The notes beneath the pieces were generated by a model. The model did not search any database and was not told the origin of the DNA. It saw only the letters and a program-made list of their open reading frames with translations. From the NCBI RefSeq assembly GCF_004168035.1, contig NZ_SDPU01000013.1, positions 1 through 64,000 on the forward strand: a DNA stretch of 64,000 nucleotides. The letters run 5' to 3'. The DNA is from Nocardioides iriomotensis (GTDB taxonomy: Bacteria; Actinomycetota; Actinomycetes; Propionibacteriales; Nocardioidaceae). Below are positions 1 to 7,973 of this stretch, piece by piece (the first letter of the stretch is position 1; each line of letters opens with the position of its first letter). The position numbers and the translations under genes are program-made.

Positions 1-128
1 TCTGGGCCGCTGCGCGGCCTGCTGTAACGCGGGGTTATGGACGCTCCACAAGGCGCATACCGCTGGGGAAGCGTCCACACGCCTGGGGAAGTGCCTCGCG
101 TACGGCGATCGGCGGTCTCGACGTCGAG

Positions 129-245
129 GGGCAAGACGCGCCGACTCGACGGGTCCGCGAGGGCAAGACGCGCCGACTCGCGCCCTCCCGGCGGGAGGTT
201 CGAGCCGGGTCGGCCGTCCAGCGCGGGAGGTTCGAGCCGGGTCGG
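129..245. repeat. Two consecutive pairs of short direct repeats
   Basis: A 20-base unit (GGGCAAGACGCGCCGACTCG) occurs at 129-148 and exactly again at 161-180. A different 23-base unit, starting GCGGGAGGTTCGAGCC, occurs at 191-213 and exactly again at 223-245. Both pairs have the same 32-base period. The block ends two bases before the stop codon of the threonine ammonia-lyase gene, so it lies in its 3' untranslated region. A shortened relative of the second unit (GGTTCGAGCCG) appears again near 9174. The function is unknown; it may be a dispersed intergenic repeat. Confidence 0.75.
168..213 (-). terminator. Hairpin downstream of threonine ammonia-lyase gene
   Basis: The second copy of the first repeat and the first copy of the second repeat can pair with each other. 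CCTCCCG and CGGGAGG form the inner stem at about 184-198. CCGACTCG (173-180) pairs with CGAGCCGG (201-208) with one mismatch. The structure stands just beyond the ilvA stop codon and could end that transcript. No T-tract follows, so this is inference from pairing alone. Confidence 0.4.
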
Positions 246-247
246 CG

Positions 248-1471
248 CTACTCGGCCACGTGGTAGCCGCACGCGCGCAGCCGGCCGAGCACCCGCTCGG
301 CGTGCTCGGCGCCGCGGGTCTCGACCTGCACGGCGACCTCGACCTCCTCGAGGTGCAGGTGCATCGAGGTGCGCTCGTGCACGACGTCGAGCACGTTGGC
401 CTCGGCGTCGGCGAGCTCGTTGAGCAGCCGGGCGAGGCCGCCGGGGGTGTCGGCGATCCGGACCTTGAACGCGAGGTAGCGGCCGGCCGCGGCCATGCCG
501 TGCCGGATCACCCGCATCAGCAGCAGCGGGTCGACGTTGCCGCCGCTGAGCACCGCGACGGCGGGGGTCTCGAACGCGTCCGGCCGGTCCAGCATCGCCG
601 CGACGGCGGCGGCACCCGCCGGCTCGACGACGAGCTTCGCCCGCTCGAGCAGCATCAGCAGCGCCTGCGAGAGGGACTCCTCGCTGACCGTCACCATCTC
701 GTCGACGTAGCGCTGGATCGCCCGGAACGGCACGTCGCCGGGGCAGCCGACCGCGATGCCGTCGGCCATCGTCGTCATGGTCTTCAGCGCGACGGGGTGG
801 CCCTGCGCCAGCGAGGTCGGGTACGCCGCCGCGCCCTCCGCCTGCACGCCGACCACGCGCACGTCGGGACGTCGCGCCTTGATCGCCGTCGCCATCCCGG
901 CGATCAGGCCGCCACCGCCGCACGAGACGACCACCGTGCGCACGTCCGGGCACTGCTCGAGCACCTCGAGGCCACACGTGCCCTGGCCGGTGACGATGTC
1001 GACGTGGTCGAACGGGTGGATCAGCACCGCGCCGGTCTCCGCGGCGAAGGCCTTGGCCTGGACCAGCGCCTCGTCGACGGAGTGGCCGTGGAACCGCACG
1101 TCGGCGCCGTACCCGCGGGTGGCCTTCTCCTTCGGGATCGGCGCGCCCTCGGGCATGAACACCGTGGCCCTGATTCCGAGCATCTGCGCGGCGAGCGCGA
1201 CCCCCTGCGCGTGGTTGCCGGCACTGGCGGCGACCACGCCGTGCGCGCGCTCCTCCGCGGACAGCCGGGAGATCCGCAGGTAGGCGCCGCGGATCTTGAA
1301 CGAACCCGTGCGCTGGAGGTTCTCGGCCTTCAGCAGCACCGGCCCGCCGGCGAGTCCGGAGAGCCAGCGGGACTCCTCCATCGGCGTCTCGATCGACACG
1401 CCGCGGAGCGCCTCACGGGCCTCCTCGATGTCCGCCAGCGTCGGCCCGTCATAGGCGGCAGGGTCGCTCAT
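248..1471 (-). CDS. ilvA: Threonine ammonia-lyase with C-terminal ACT-like domain
   Basis: This is a PLP enzyme of the threonine dehydratase family, which deaminates threonine to 2-oxobutanoate. The PLP lysine lies in SFKIRGAY (about residue 59), and the glycine-rich phosphate-binding loop SCGGGG is near residue 190. A C-terminal segment of about 75 residues (AFKVRIADTPGGLARLLNEL) looks like an ACT domain, which usually binds a regulatory amino acid. The product is 407 residues, close to the TdcB-with-ACT type found in actinobacteria. The start was taken at ATG 1471 (MSDPAAYDG), because the 11 upstream codons do not resemble the family. The next gene is transcribed divergently. Whether the role is isoleucine synthesis or threonine catabolism cannot be told from sequence. 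Confidence 0.93.
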   Translation of the reverse strand: MSDPAAYDGPTLADIEEAREALRGVSIETPMEESRWLSGLAGGPVLLKAENLQRTGSFKIRGAYLRISRLSAEERAHGVVAASAGNHAQGVALAAQMLGIRATVFMPEGAPIPKEKATRGYGADVRFHGHSVDEALVQAKAFAAETGAVLIHPFDHVDIVTGQGTCGLEVLEQCPDVRTVVVSCGGGGLIAGMATAIKARRPDVRVVGVQAEGAAAYPTSLAQGHPVALKTMTTMADGIAVGCPGDVPFRAIQRYVDEMVTVSEESLSQALLMLLERAKLVVEPAGAAAVAAMLDRPDAFETPAVAVLSGGNVDPLLLMRVIRHGMAAAGRYLAFKVRIADTPGGLARLLNELADAEANVLDVVHERTSMHLHLEEVEVAVQVETRGAEHAERVLGRLRACGYHVAE

Positions 1472-1600
1472 GCGGCACACCCTAGACCGCCCTGTCGGGA
1501 CCACTCACCGGTGCACCGATGAGTTTTCCGCGCGGGCGTCGTTACATCCCCGTACCGCCTGACAGAGTGGCCCCAGAGGCCCGCACGAAAGGGAACCACC

Positions 1601-2014
1601 ATGGACTGGAAGCTCGAGCTCGTCCTGCTGCCCGTCAAGGACCCGGACCGCTCCAAGGAGTTCTACGTCGACAAGCTCGGGTTCCACCTCGACGTCGACC
1701 ACGACATGGGTGAGTTCCGGGTCATCCAGTGCACGCCGCCCGGGTCCGCCTGCTCGATCACCTTCGGGGTCGGGATGCCCGTCGGGGAGCCCGGCACGAT
1801 CAAGGGCACCCACCTCGTCGTCGAGGACATCGAGGCCGCCCAGGCGTTCCTCGACGAGCGGGCGATCGAGAACGGCGGCGTCGTGCACTTCGAGGACGGC
1901 GGGCCGAAGCCCGGGCCGGACCCCGAGCGTCGCGACTACAACTCGTTCATCTACTTCGACGACCCCGACGGCAACTCGTGGGCCGTGCAGGAGGTCGCAC
2001 ACCGCGGCGCCTGA
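1601..2014 (+). CDS. VOC (glyoxalase/bleomycin resistance) family protein
   Basis: This 137-residue protein has the paired beta-alpha-beta-beta-beta layout of the vicinal oxygen chelate superfamily. It begins with LELVLLPVKDPDRSKEFYVDKLGFHLDVD and closes with FDDPDGNSWAVQEV, which holds the typical late metal-ligand region. The substrate is unknown. An AAAGGG ribosome binding site lies about 9 bases before ATG 1601. The sigma factor gene begins 17 bases after the stop and is probably co-transcribed. Pairing of VOC genes with SnoaL-type ECF sigma factors is common in actinobacteria, so this protein may belong to the response that the sigma factor controls; that is inference. Confidence 0.85.
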   Translation: MDWKLELVLLPVKDPDRSKEFYVDKLGFHLDVDHDMGEFRVIQCTPPGSACSITFGVGMPVGEPGTIKGTHLVVEDIEAAQAFLDERAIENGGVVHFEDGGPKPGPDPERRDYNSFIYFDDPDGNSWAVQEVAHRGA

Positions 2015-2030
2015 GGCACGAGGGGTCGTC

Positions 2031-2984
2031 GTGGACGTCGACGCGCTCGCCGCGCGCCACCGGCACGAGCTGCACGTGCACTGCTACCGGATGCTGGCGT
2101 CGTACGACGACGCGGAGGACTGCGTCCAGGAGACCTTCCTGCGCGCCTGGAAGCACGCCGCCGGCTTCGAGAAGACTGCGGAGGAGGCAGCCGAGCCGGG
2201 TGGTGGCAACGTCCGCGCGTGGCTCTACAAGATCGCGACGAACGTCTGCCTCGACGCGATCAAGGCCAAGGGACGGCAGGCCGCGAAGCTGCGGTCGTAC
2301 GCCGAGATCGCCTGGCTCCAGCCCTACCCCGACGTGCTCCTCGACGACGGCCCCGAGGAGTCGGCAGTCGCGCGGGAGACCATCGAGCTCGCGTTCCTCG
2401 CGGCCCTCCAGGCGCTGCCGCCCCGGCAGCGGGCCGCGCTGATCGCCCGCGAGGTGCTCGGGCTGCCGGCCGCCGAGACGGCCCGGATGCTCGACACCTC
2501 CGTCGCCTCGGCCAACAGCGCCCTCCAGCGCGCCCGCACCACGATGCGCGAGCACCTGCCGTCCCACCGCGGCGACTGGACCGCCCGCGACCCCAGCCCC
2601 GCGGAGAGGGAGCTGCTGGACAGGTTCATCGACGCCCACCAGCGGTACGACGCGGAGGCGGCGCTCGCCATCGCCGCGACCGACATCCGCGTCACCATGC
2701 CGCCCAACCCGGCGCGCATCGACGGCCACGAGCAGCTGCGGCCGCTGCTCGCGCGCGCGTTCGGCCCCGGCCGCGACGGCGAGTGGCGGCTCGTCCCGAC
2801 CGCGGTCAACCGGATGCCGGCGGCGGCGAGCTACCTCGCCCGGCCCGGCGACTCGGCGTACCGCGGTTTCAAGCTCGACGTCCTCCGCGTCGAGGCCACA
2901 CCGGCGCCCCGGATCGCCGAGATCACCACGTTCGGCTGGTCGCACTTCGAGCGGCTCGGGCTCCCGCTGGTGCTGCCGGCCTGA
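2031..2984 (+). CDS. ECF-type RNA polymerase sigma factor with SnoaL-like C-terminal domain
   Basis: Region 2 occupies roughly residues 8-85 (YDDAEDCVQETFLRAWKHA) and region 4 roughly 125-185 (LPPRQRAALIAREVLGLPAAETARMLDTSVASANSALQRAR). From about residue 195 a SnoaL/NTF2-like domain follows (LLDRFIDAHQRYDAEAALAIAATDIRVTMPPNP). This layout, about 317 residues, is that of the TIGR02960/SigG-SigJ-like sigma factors, in which the extra domain is thought to replace a separate anti-sigma factor. No anti-sigma gene is adjacent. The start was set at GTG 2031, because upstream codons overlap the VOC gene in another frame. The signal sensed is unknown. Confidence 0.87.
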   Translation: MDVDALAARHRHELHVHCYRMLASYDDAEDCVQETFLRAWKHAAGFEKTAEEAAEPGGGNVRAWLYKIATNVCLDAIKAKGRQAAKLRSYAEIAWLQPYPDVLLDDGPEESAVARETIELAFLAALQALPPRQRAALIAREVLGLPAAETARMLDTSVASANSALQRARTTMREHLPSHRGDWTARDPSPAERELLDRFIDAHQRYDAEAALAIAATDIRVTMPPNPARIDGHEQLRPLLARAFGPGRDGEWRLVPTAVNRMPAAASYLARPGDSAYRGFKLDVLRVEATPAPRIAEITTFGWSHFERLGLPLVLPA

Positions 2985-3019
2985 CCAGCCCCCGCGTCGC
3001 GGATCACATCGGGAGAAAA

Positions 3020-3061
3020 TTGCATGGCTCACGCACGTAGTTGTATGGTTGACGCATGCAA
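3020..3061 (+). promoter_or_regulatory. Putative MarR operator and promoter overlapping the marR start
   Basis: Two direct repeats, TTGCATGGCTCACGCAC at 3020-3036 and TTGTATGGTTGACGCAT at 3041-3057, match at 12 of 17 positions and are spaced exactly 21 bases, two helical turns. The second, together with CATGCAA at 3055-3061, also forms an imperfect palindrome covering the ATG of the regulator gene. No Shine-Dalgarno sequence precedes the ATG. A -35-like TTGCAT at 3020 would place transcription start near the ATG, so a leaderless mRNA that the regulator represses at the start codon is plausible. This is inferred from the layout. Confidence 0.55.
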
Positions 3062-3550
3062 TCTTCCACTCCCCTCGCCGAGGCGGCCACCCCCGCCGCG
3101 GTGACCGACCGGGTTCCGGAGCCCGCCACCGTCGAGGACGCGCTGATGGCGGCCATGGCCCGGATGGGCAAGCGGCTGCGCCAGCGCACGGCCGGCGACG
3201 ACGTCGACTTCCCGACGTTCATCCTGCTCAAGACCGTCGCCCACCTCGGCCCCATGCGCCTCTCGGCCCTCGCCGCCGAGCTCTCGCTCGACGCCTCCAC
3301 CGTCAGCAGGCACGTCAAGTCCCTCGAGGACGCCGGCCTGCTTGAGCGCACCACCGACCCCGACGACGGCCGCGCGTTCCAAGTCGCGCTCTCCCCCGCG
3401 GGCACCGCCCGCATCGAGGCGGCCGGCGCCCGCCGCCGCGAGCTGATCGGCTCGCTGCTCGCGGACTGGAACGACCAGGACCGCGAGGACATGCGCCGCC
3501 TCCTCCACCAGCTGACCCTCTCCCTCGAGACCCAGGAGCACACCAAGTGA
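3056..3550 (+). CDS. MarR family transcriptional regulator
   Basis: This 164-residue winged-helix protein has the DNA-binding domain at about residues 45-110 (LSALAAELSLDASTVSRHVKSLEDAGLLERTTDPDDGRAFQVALSPAG), including the D-DGR wing motif typical of MarR proteins. Its stop overlaps the GTG start of a DHA2 efflux transporter, so the two are translationally coupled. By analogy with EmrR-type systems it probably represses its own operon until a toxic ligand binds. The start at ATG 3056 lies inside a palindromic repeat and lacks a ribosome binding site, which fits leaderless expression. Confidence 0.9.
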   Translation: MQSSTPLAEAATPAAVTDRVPEPATVEDALMAAMARMGKRLRQRTAGDDVDFPTFILLKTVAHLGPMRLSALAAELSLDASTVSRHVKSLEDAGLLERTTDPDDGRAFQVALSPAGTARIEAAGARRRELIGSLLADWNDQDREDMRRLLHQLTLSLETQEHTK

Positions 3551-5160
3551 CCCCCGACTCCCAGGGCTACCTGTCCCACAAGCAGATCCTCGTCGTCATG
3601 GGCGGCCTCATGGTCGGCATGTTCCTCGCCGCCCTCGACCAGAGCATCGTCGGTACGGCGCTGCCGCGCATCACCTCCGAGCTCGGCGGCCTCGACAAGC
3701 TGTCGTGGGTCGTCACGGCCTACTTGCTGACCGCCACGTCGTCGACCCCGTTGTGGGGCAAGCTCTCCGACCTCTACGGTCGCCGCCTGCTCTTCCAGGC
3801 CGCGATCACCACCTTCATCCTCGGCTCGCTGCTCTCCGGCCTGTCGCAGAACATCGACCAGCTCATCGCCTTCCGCGCCGTGCAGGGTCTCGGCGGCGGT
3901 GGCCTGATGGCGCTGGCGCTCGCCACCATCGGCGACGTCGTGCCGCCGATCGAGCGCGGCCGCTACCAGGGCTACTTCGCCGCCGTCTTCGGTGTGTCCA
4001 GCGTGCTCGGCCCGGTGCTCGGTGGCTGGTTCGCCGACGGCCCCGGCTGGGAGTGGATCTTCTTCATCAACGTCCCGCTGGGCATCGCGGCGCTGGTCGT
4101 CACCTCGGCCGCGCTGAAGATCCCACACGTGCGTCGCGAGCACACGATCGACTACCTGGGCGCCGCCCTGGTGGTCTCCGCCGTGTCGTCGTTCCTGCTC
4201 TACACCGCGTGGGCCGGCCCCGACCTGGGCTGGGCCTCCGGCACCGGCATCGCCCTGCTCGCCGCCGGCGTGGTGCTGACCGCGCTGTTCATCGTCGTCG
4301 AGCTGCGCGCCGCCGAGCCGATCCTCCCGATGCGGCTGTTCCGCAACTCGATCTTCACCGTGTCCAACATCTTCGGCTTCCTCATCGGCGTCGCGATGTT
4401 CGGCTCGATGATCTTCATCCCGGTCTACCTGCAGGTCGTCGACGGGATGAGCCCGACCGAGTCCGGCCTGGCCATGGTCCCGATGGTGCTCGGCATCTTC
4501 ACCACCTCGATCACCTCCGGTCGGCTGATGAGCCGCAACGGGAAGTACAAGCGCTACCCGATCGCCGGCGCGCTGGTCGTGACCGCCGGCCTGGTGATGC
4601 TGTCGATGCTCGACAACTCCTCGCCGTACTGGTTCGCCGGCATCTCGATGTACGTCATGGGCATGGGCCTCGGCCTCACCATGCAGGTGCTGGTCGTCGT
4701 CGTGCAGAACTCCGTCGACCGCTCCGACATGGGCGTCGCGACGAGCTCGGTGACGTTCTTCCGCCAGATGGGCGGCTCGTTCGGTACGGCGCTCTTCGGC
4801 GCCATCCTGTCCAGCCGTCTCGCCACGCACATGACCGACGTGCTCGCCGGCAACCCGGCGGCCGTCCGGGCCGGTGGCCAGGGCGGGAACCTCGACTCGG
4901 TCACGAACAACGTCGAGGCGATCAAGGCGCTCCCGGAGCCGCTGCACGGCCTGGTCACGCAGGCGTTCAGCATGTCGCTCCACGACACGTTCATCGCGGC
5001 GGTGCCGCTGACGGTCGTGGCCGTGGTCGTGGCGCTGTTCCTGAAGGAGATCCCGCTGATCGGGCGGCAGGCGCCTCAGGCGCCGGCGGCCGGCGGCGCG
5101 TCGGACGACGCCTCGTCGGGCGTGCCCGCCTCGTCGGTGTCGTCGCCCACCGCGGTGTAG
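3547..5160 (+). CDS. DHA2 family (EmrB/QacA-type) MFS drug efflux transporter
   Basis: This is a 537-residue integral membrane protein whose alternating hydrophobic segments fit the 14-helix DHA2 family. The family signature LDQSIVGTALPRI stands in the first helix, and the loop motif GKLSDLYGRR follows helix 2. A conserved helix 5 proline-rich motif can be seen around VLGPVLGGWF. It would export drugs or toxic metabolites in exchange for protons. The GTG start at 3547 overlaps the TGA of the MarR gene. The last 85 bases overlap the 3' end of the convergent AI-2E permease gene; the tail here is a low-complexity Ala/Ser/Pro stretch. Confidence 0.92.
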   Translation: MTPDSQGYLSHKQILVVMGGLMVGMFLAALDQSIVGTALPRITSELGGLDKLSWVVTAYLLTATSSTPLWGKLSDLYGRRLLFQAAITTFILGSLLSGLSQNIDQLIAFRAVQGLGGGGLMALALATIGDVVPPIERGRYQGYFAAVFGVSSVLGPVLGGWFADGPGWEWIFFINVPLGIAALVVTSAALKIPHVRREHTIDYLGAALVVSAVSSFLLYTAWAGPDLGWASGTGIALLAAGVVLTALFIVVELRAAEPILPMRLFRNSIFTVSNIFGFLIGVAMFGSMIFIPVYLQVVDGMSPTESGLAMVPMVLGIFTTSITSGRLMSRNGKYKRYPIAGALVVTAGLVMLSMLDNSSPYWFAGISMYVMGMGLGLTMQVLVVVVQNSVDRSDMGVATSSVTFFRQMGGSFGTALFGAILSSRLATHMTDVLAGNPAAVRAGGQGGNLDSVTNNVEAIKALPEPLHGLVTQAFSMSLHDTFIAAVPLTVVAVVVALFLKEIPLIGRQAPQAPAAGGASDDASSGVPASSVSSPTAV

Positions 5161-6347
5161 TCGGCGAGGTACTGCACGACGGCGTTCAGGGCGGCGACGA
5201 GCGGCACGGCGAGGAGGGCGCCGGCCACTCCGCCGACCAGGACGCCCATGCCGATGGCCACGATGACGCCGAGCGGGTGCACCGACACGAACCGCCCGGT
5301 GAGGAACGGCTGGAGGACGTGCGCCTCGATCTGCTGGACGAGGATCACGCCGCCGAACATCAGCAGCGCGACGAGGGGGCCGTGCGCGACCAGCGCGACG
5401 AGCACGGCCACCGAGCCCGAGATGGTGGCCCCCACCATCGGGATGAACGCACCGAGGAACACCAGCACGCCGATCGCCGTCGCGAACGGCACCTTGAGGA
5501 TGAACGCGACGGTCATGATGCCGATCGCGTCGGCCAGCGCGATGATCACGGTCGCGCGGACGAACTGGGTCAGCGAGCGCCAGGCGACCTTGCCGGACTC
5601 GTTGGCGCGGAGCCGCGCCACCCGCGGGAACAGCCGGACGACCCACGCCCAGATGCGGGCGCCGTCGGCGAGGAAGAAGTAGCTGGAGAACAGCACGATG
5701 AAGAAGCCCGCGACGATGTGACCGATCGCCGTGCCGACCTCGGTGGCCTGGGCCAGCAGCTCCTGGGAGGAGTTGGTGATCGCGGACTGGGCCTGCTTGA
5801 TGTAGTCCTGGACCTGCGAGTCGCTGGCCTGGAGCGGCCCGGTGCGCAGCCAGCGCCGGATCTCCTCCAGGCCCGAGACCACTTGCGCGGAGAGGTCGCT
5901 GAAGCCGGCCGAGACCTGGGTGCCGACGAACGTCAGCAGCAGGACCACCGCCCCGAGCCCCCCGACGACCACGATGGCCGAGGCGAGCTTGCGGTTGATC
6001 CCGACCCGGCCCGCGGAGGCGACGATCGGCGAGGCCAGCGCCGTGATCAGCAGCGAGATCGCCAGCGGCAGGAAGATGACCGAGAAGTAGGCGGCGACCC
6101 GGTAGGCGATGTAGCCCGCTGCCCCGATCACGAGCAGCCGCCACGCCCAGGCCGCGGCGAGGTCGAACGCCCAGGGCACCTGCGCCCGGCTGAAGTTGCT
6201 GGGCCCGGCGTCGATGGTCGGCGGCTTCTCCTCCTCCTGGACGCGCTCACCGCGCATCTGGCTCCACTGGTGCGCGAAGCGCTCGGCGAACCGCTCGTCG
6301 GACTTGGCCCGCTGCGCAGCGCGCAGGCGGCTGAGCCGTGCCGTCAT
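5076..6347 (-). CDS. AI-2E family (UPF0118/PerM) transporter
   Basis: This 423-residue membrane protein belongs to the AI-2 exporter/PerM superfamily. It has hydrophobic segments from about residue 55 onward and the family's hallmark C-terminal half (GVLVFLGAFIPMVGATISGSVAVLVALVAHGPLVALLMFGGVILVQQIEAHVLQPFLTGR). Substrates range from quorum signals to ions, so the substrate here is unknown. ATG 6347 was chosen over the in-frame ATG 6365, because GGAGGGG sits 6 bases before it. The N-terminal ~45 residues are charged and cytosolic. The gene end overlaps the convergent efflux gene by 85 bases. A MITE-like element lies directly upstream. Confidence 0.88.
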   Translation of the reverse strand: MTARLSRLRAAQRAKSDERFAERFAHQWSQMRGERVQEEEKPPTIDAGPSNFSRAQVPWAFDLAAAWAWRLLVIGAAGYIAYRVAAYFSVIFLPLAISLLITALASPIVASAGRVGINRKLASAIVVVGGLGAVVLLLTFVGTQVSAGFSDLSAQVVSGLEEIRRWLRTGPLQASDSQVQDYIKQAQSAITNSSQELLAQATEVGTAIGHIVAGFFIVLFSSYFFLADGARIWAWVVRLFPRVARLRANESGKVAWRSLTQFVRATVIIALADAIGIMTVAFILKVPFATAIGVLVFLGAFIPMVGATISGSVAVLVALVAHGPLVALLMFGGVILVQQIEAHVLQPFLTGRFVSVHPLGVIVAIGMGVLVGGVAGALLAVPLVAALNAVVQYLADYTAVGDDTDEAGTPDEASSDAPPAAGA

Positions 6348-6377
6348 CCGGTTCCCCTCCGCCATGAGGCCAGGCTA

Positions 6378-6597
6378 GGGCGTGTCTCCCAATTCTGGCC
6401 GTAGCGAGCGTCGTCCGGCGCGTGCGATCGATTCACCGGGGTCCCCGGCGAATCGCGGAGCCTGCGGAGCGATTCGTTGGGGTGGTGGCTTGGCGCCGGA
6501 GCGACGGCGGGCCGGCGGCCCGTCGAGCGACGGCAACGCCGCCAGCGTGCGTGTCCGGGCGGCGCGCAGCAGGCCATCTGAATTGGGAGACACGCCC
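6378..6597. mobile_element. MITE-like element with 18-bp perfect terminal inverted repeats
   Basis: GGGCGTGTCTCCCAATTC at 6378-6395 is repeated as its exact reverse complement at 6580-6597, bounding a 220-base segment. The interior has more inverted symmetry: 6429-6441 against 6443-6455 (12 of 13 pairs), and CGAATCG 6449-6455 against CGATTCG 6470-6476. No transposase-sized gene lies inside; the open frames in it look like chance high-GC frames. I see no clear target duplication. It fits a non-autonomous insertion or a structured intergenic repeat between the permease and MutL genes. Confidence 0.6.
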
Positions 6598-6611
6598 GAG
6601 GGCCGTGGCAC

Positions 6612-7973
6612 CTACGGACGGAGCAGACGGCGCGCCAGGCTGCGGGCGGCCTCCGGGTACGCGGCGGCGAGCAGCCCGACCGGCGCGAGCACGTAGTCGC
6701 GGTCGACGACCGTGCGCGGGTGCTCCGGGAGCTGCCAGCCCGCACCGGGGTCCGCGGCGAGGTGACGGGTCAGCACTCCATCGGCGGGGCTGTCGCTGTG
6801 CCGCAGAACGCCGCCGGACCCGACCAGCAGGTCCACCTCGCGCAGGTCCTTGCCGCTGCGCTCGACGACCCGCCCCTCGGGGCTGAACACGACCTGCGAC
6901 CGGCCGGCGTGCCGGCGCAGCGCGACGGTGACCGCCGCGGCGGCGATGGCGAGGTCGGCGTCGGCGCCAAGTGCGTCGCCGGGGAGGTACGACGGGTCGG
7001 CCTGCCGGACGGCGGCGGCGTCGGCCAGCGCCGGGTCGAGCAGCCCAGCGGCGACACCCTCCTCCACGGTGCTGATCGCGCTCCAGCGCATGCCGAGGTC
7101 GCCCTCGACGGTCCGGCTGACCGGCACGGTCGCCACCACCTGCCGGGAGAGACCGGCGTCCTCGGGGTCGACCTCCACGACGGAGTGCACGTCGGTGGTG
7201 GCGCCGCCGACGTCGACGACCACCACGTCGCTGCCGAGCTCGTCCGCGAGCAGCTCGACCGCGGTGAGCACGACATCGGGCGTCGCCCCGCGCACCATCG
7301 CGGTGAAGCGCTCCCCCGAGTCGCGCCTGGACAGGTGCTTGCCGCCGATCACGTGCCGCAGGAACATCTCGCGGATCGCCGCCCGCGCCGACTCGGGCGC
7401 GAGCACGCCGATGCGCGGCACCACGTTGTCGGCCAGGACGTGCGGCGTACCGGACCCGGTGAGCAGCGCCGCCACCTCGGCCTGCGCGTCGACGTTGCCC
7501 GCGACCACGACCGGGCCGCGCCAGCGCGCCCTGGCCAGCGTGGTCGCGCAGCCGACGAGAACCTCCTCGTTGCCCCCGTCGGTGCCGCCGACGAGCAGCA
7601 GCACGTCGGGCTTGGTGGCGCGCAGCGTCGTGACGTCGGCGCGGGCCAGCCCGCCGTGCGTGACGTGCACGACCCGGCCGCCGCTGGACAGCGCGACCCG
7701 GCGTCCGGCCTCGGCGGTGACCAGCTCCTCGTTGCCGACGACGGCGATCCGCAGCCCGCCGCCGGCCGAGGAGCAGGCCAGCACCTCGGCGTCGTCCGCC
7801 CGCGGGTCGGCCGCGGCCAGTGCCGCCCGGCAGGCGTCCCAGCCGTCGAGCACGTCGGTGTCGATCGTGGTCCGGTGGTCGGCGGTCGCGACGAGTGCGC
7901 CGCTCGGCACCTCGACCAGCGCCGCCTTGGTGAACGTGGACCCGAAGTCCACGCAGGCGACGACGTCAGCCAA
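6612..7973 (-). CDS. MutL/GlmL family protein (B12 mutase reactivation-type ATPase)
   Basis: This 453-residue protein opens with the ASKHA-fold phosphate loop VDFGSTFTKAALVEV and has a second phosphate motif, VVVDVGGATTDVHSV, near residue 250. SSAGGGLRIAVVG and VLLLVGGTDGGNEE are hallmarks of the MutL (GlmL) family. Members lie beside glutamate mutase or ornithine/lysine aminomutase genes and are thought to reactivate the B12 enzyme. No mutase subunit is present in this window, so its partner is unknown. The start appears to be TTG 7973, which overlaps the stop of the cystathionine gamma-lyase gene by 8 bases; a GTG seven codons in would cut the phosphate loop. It is probably co-transcribed with the upstream PLP enzyme. 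Confidence 0.82.
   Translation of the reverse strand: MADVVACVDFGSTFTKAALVEVPSGALVATADHRTTIDTDVLDGWDACRAALAAADPRADDAEVLACSSAGGGLRIAVVGNEELVTAEAGRRVALSSGGRVVHVTHGGLARADVTTLRATKPDVLLLVGGTDGGNEEVLVGCATTLARARWRGPVVVAGNVDAQAEVAALLTGSGTPHVLADNVVPRIGVLAPESARAAIREMFLRHVIGGKHLSRRDSGERFTAMVRGATPDVVLTAVELLADELGSDVVVVDVGGATTDVHSVVEVDPEDAGLSRQVVATVPVSRTVEGDLGMRWSAISTVEEGVAAGLLDPALADAAAVRQADPSYLPGDALGADADLAIAAAAVTVALRRHAGRSQVVFSPEGRVVERSGKDLREVDLLVGSGGVLRHSDSPADGVLTRHLAADPGAGWQLPEHPRTVVDRDYVLAPVGLLAAAYPEAARSLARRLLRP

Noticed and set aside
1-27. Possible 3' end of a plus-strand gene (frame 1 ends in TAA at 25-27)
   Set aside because: Eight codons are too few to judge; no other support.
35-80. DnaA-box-like cluster or replication origin
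   Set aside because: TTATGGACG is a poor match and no dnaA, dnaN or clustered boxes are present.
129-245. CRISPR array
   Set aside because: Only two copies of each of two different units, with 9-12-base gaps, and no cas genes.
37-423. 128-residue plus-strand frame rich in Arg, Gly and Ser
   Set aside because: It is a chance GC-rich frame over the repeats and the antisense of the ilvA end.
3004-6144. Very long minus-strand frame opposite the MarR and MFS genes
   Set aside because: The composition (His, Arg, Asp, Gly runs) is that of an antisense shadow; the plus-strand genes have family motifs.
6375-6745. Open frames within the MITE-like element
   Set aside because: They read through the inverted repeats on both strands and show no protein features.
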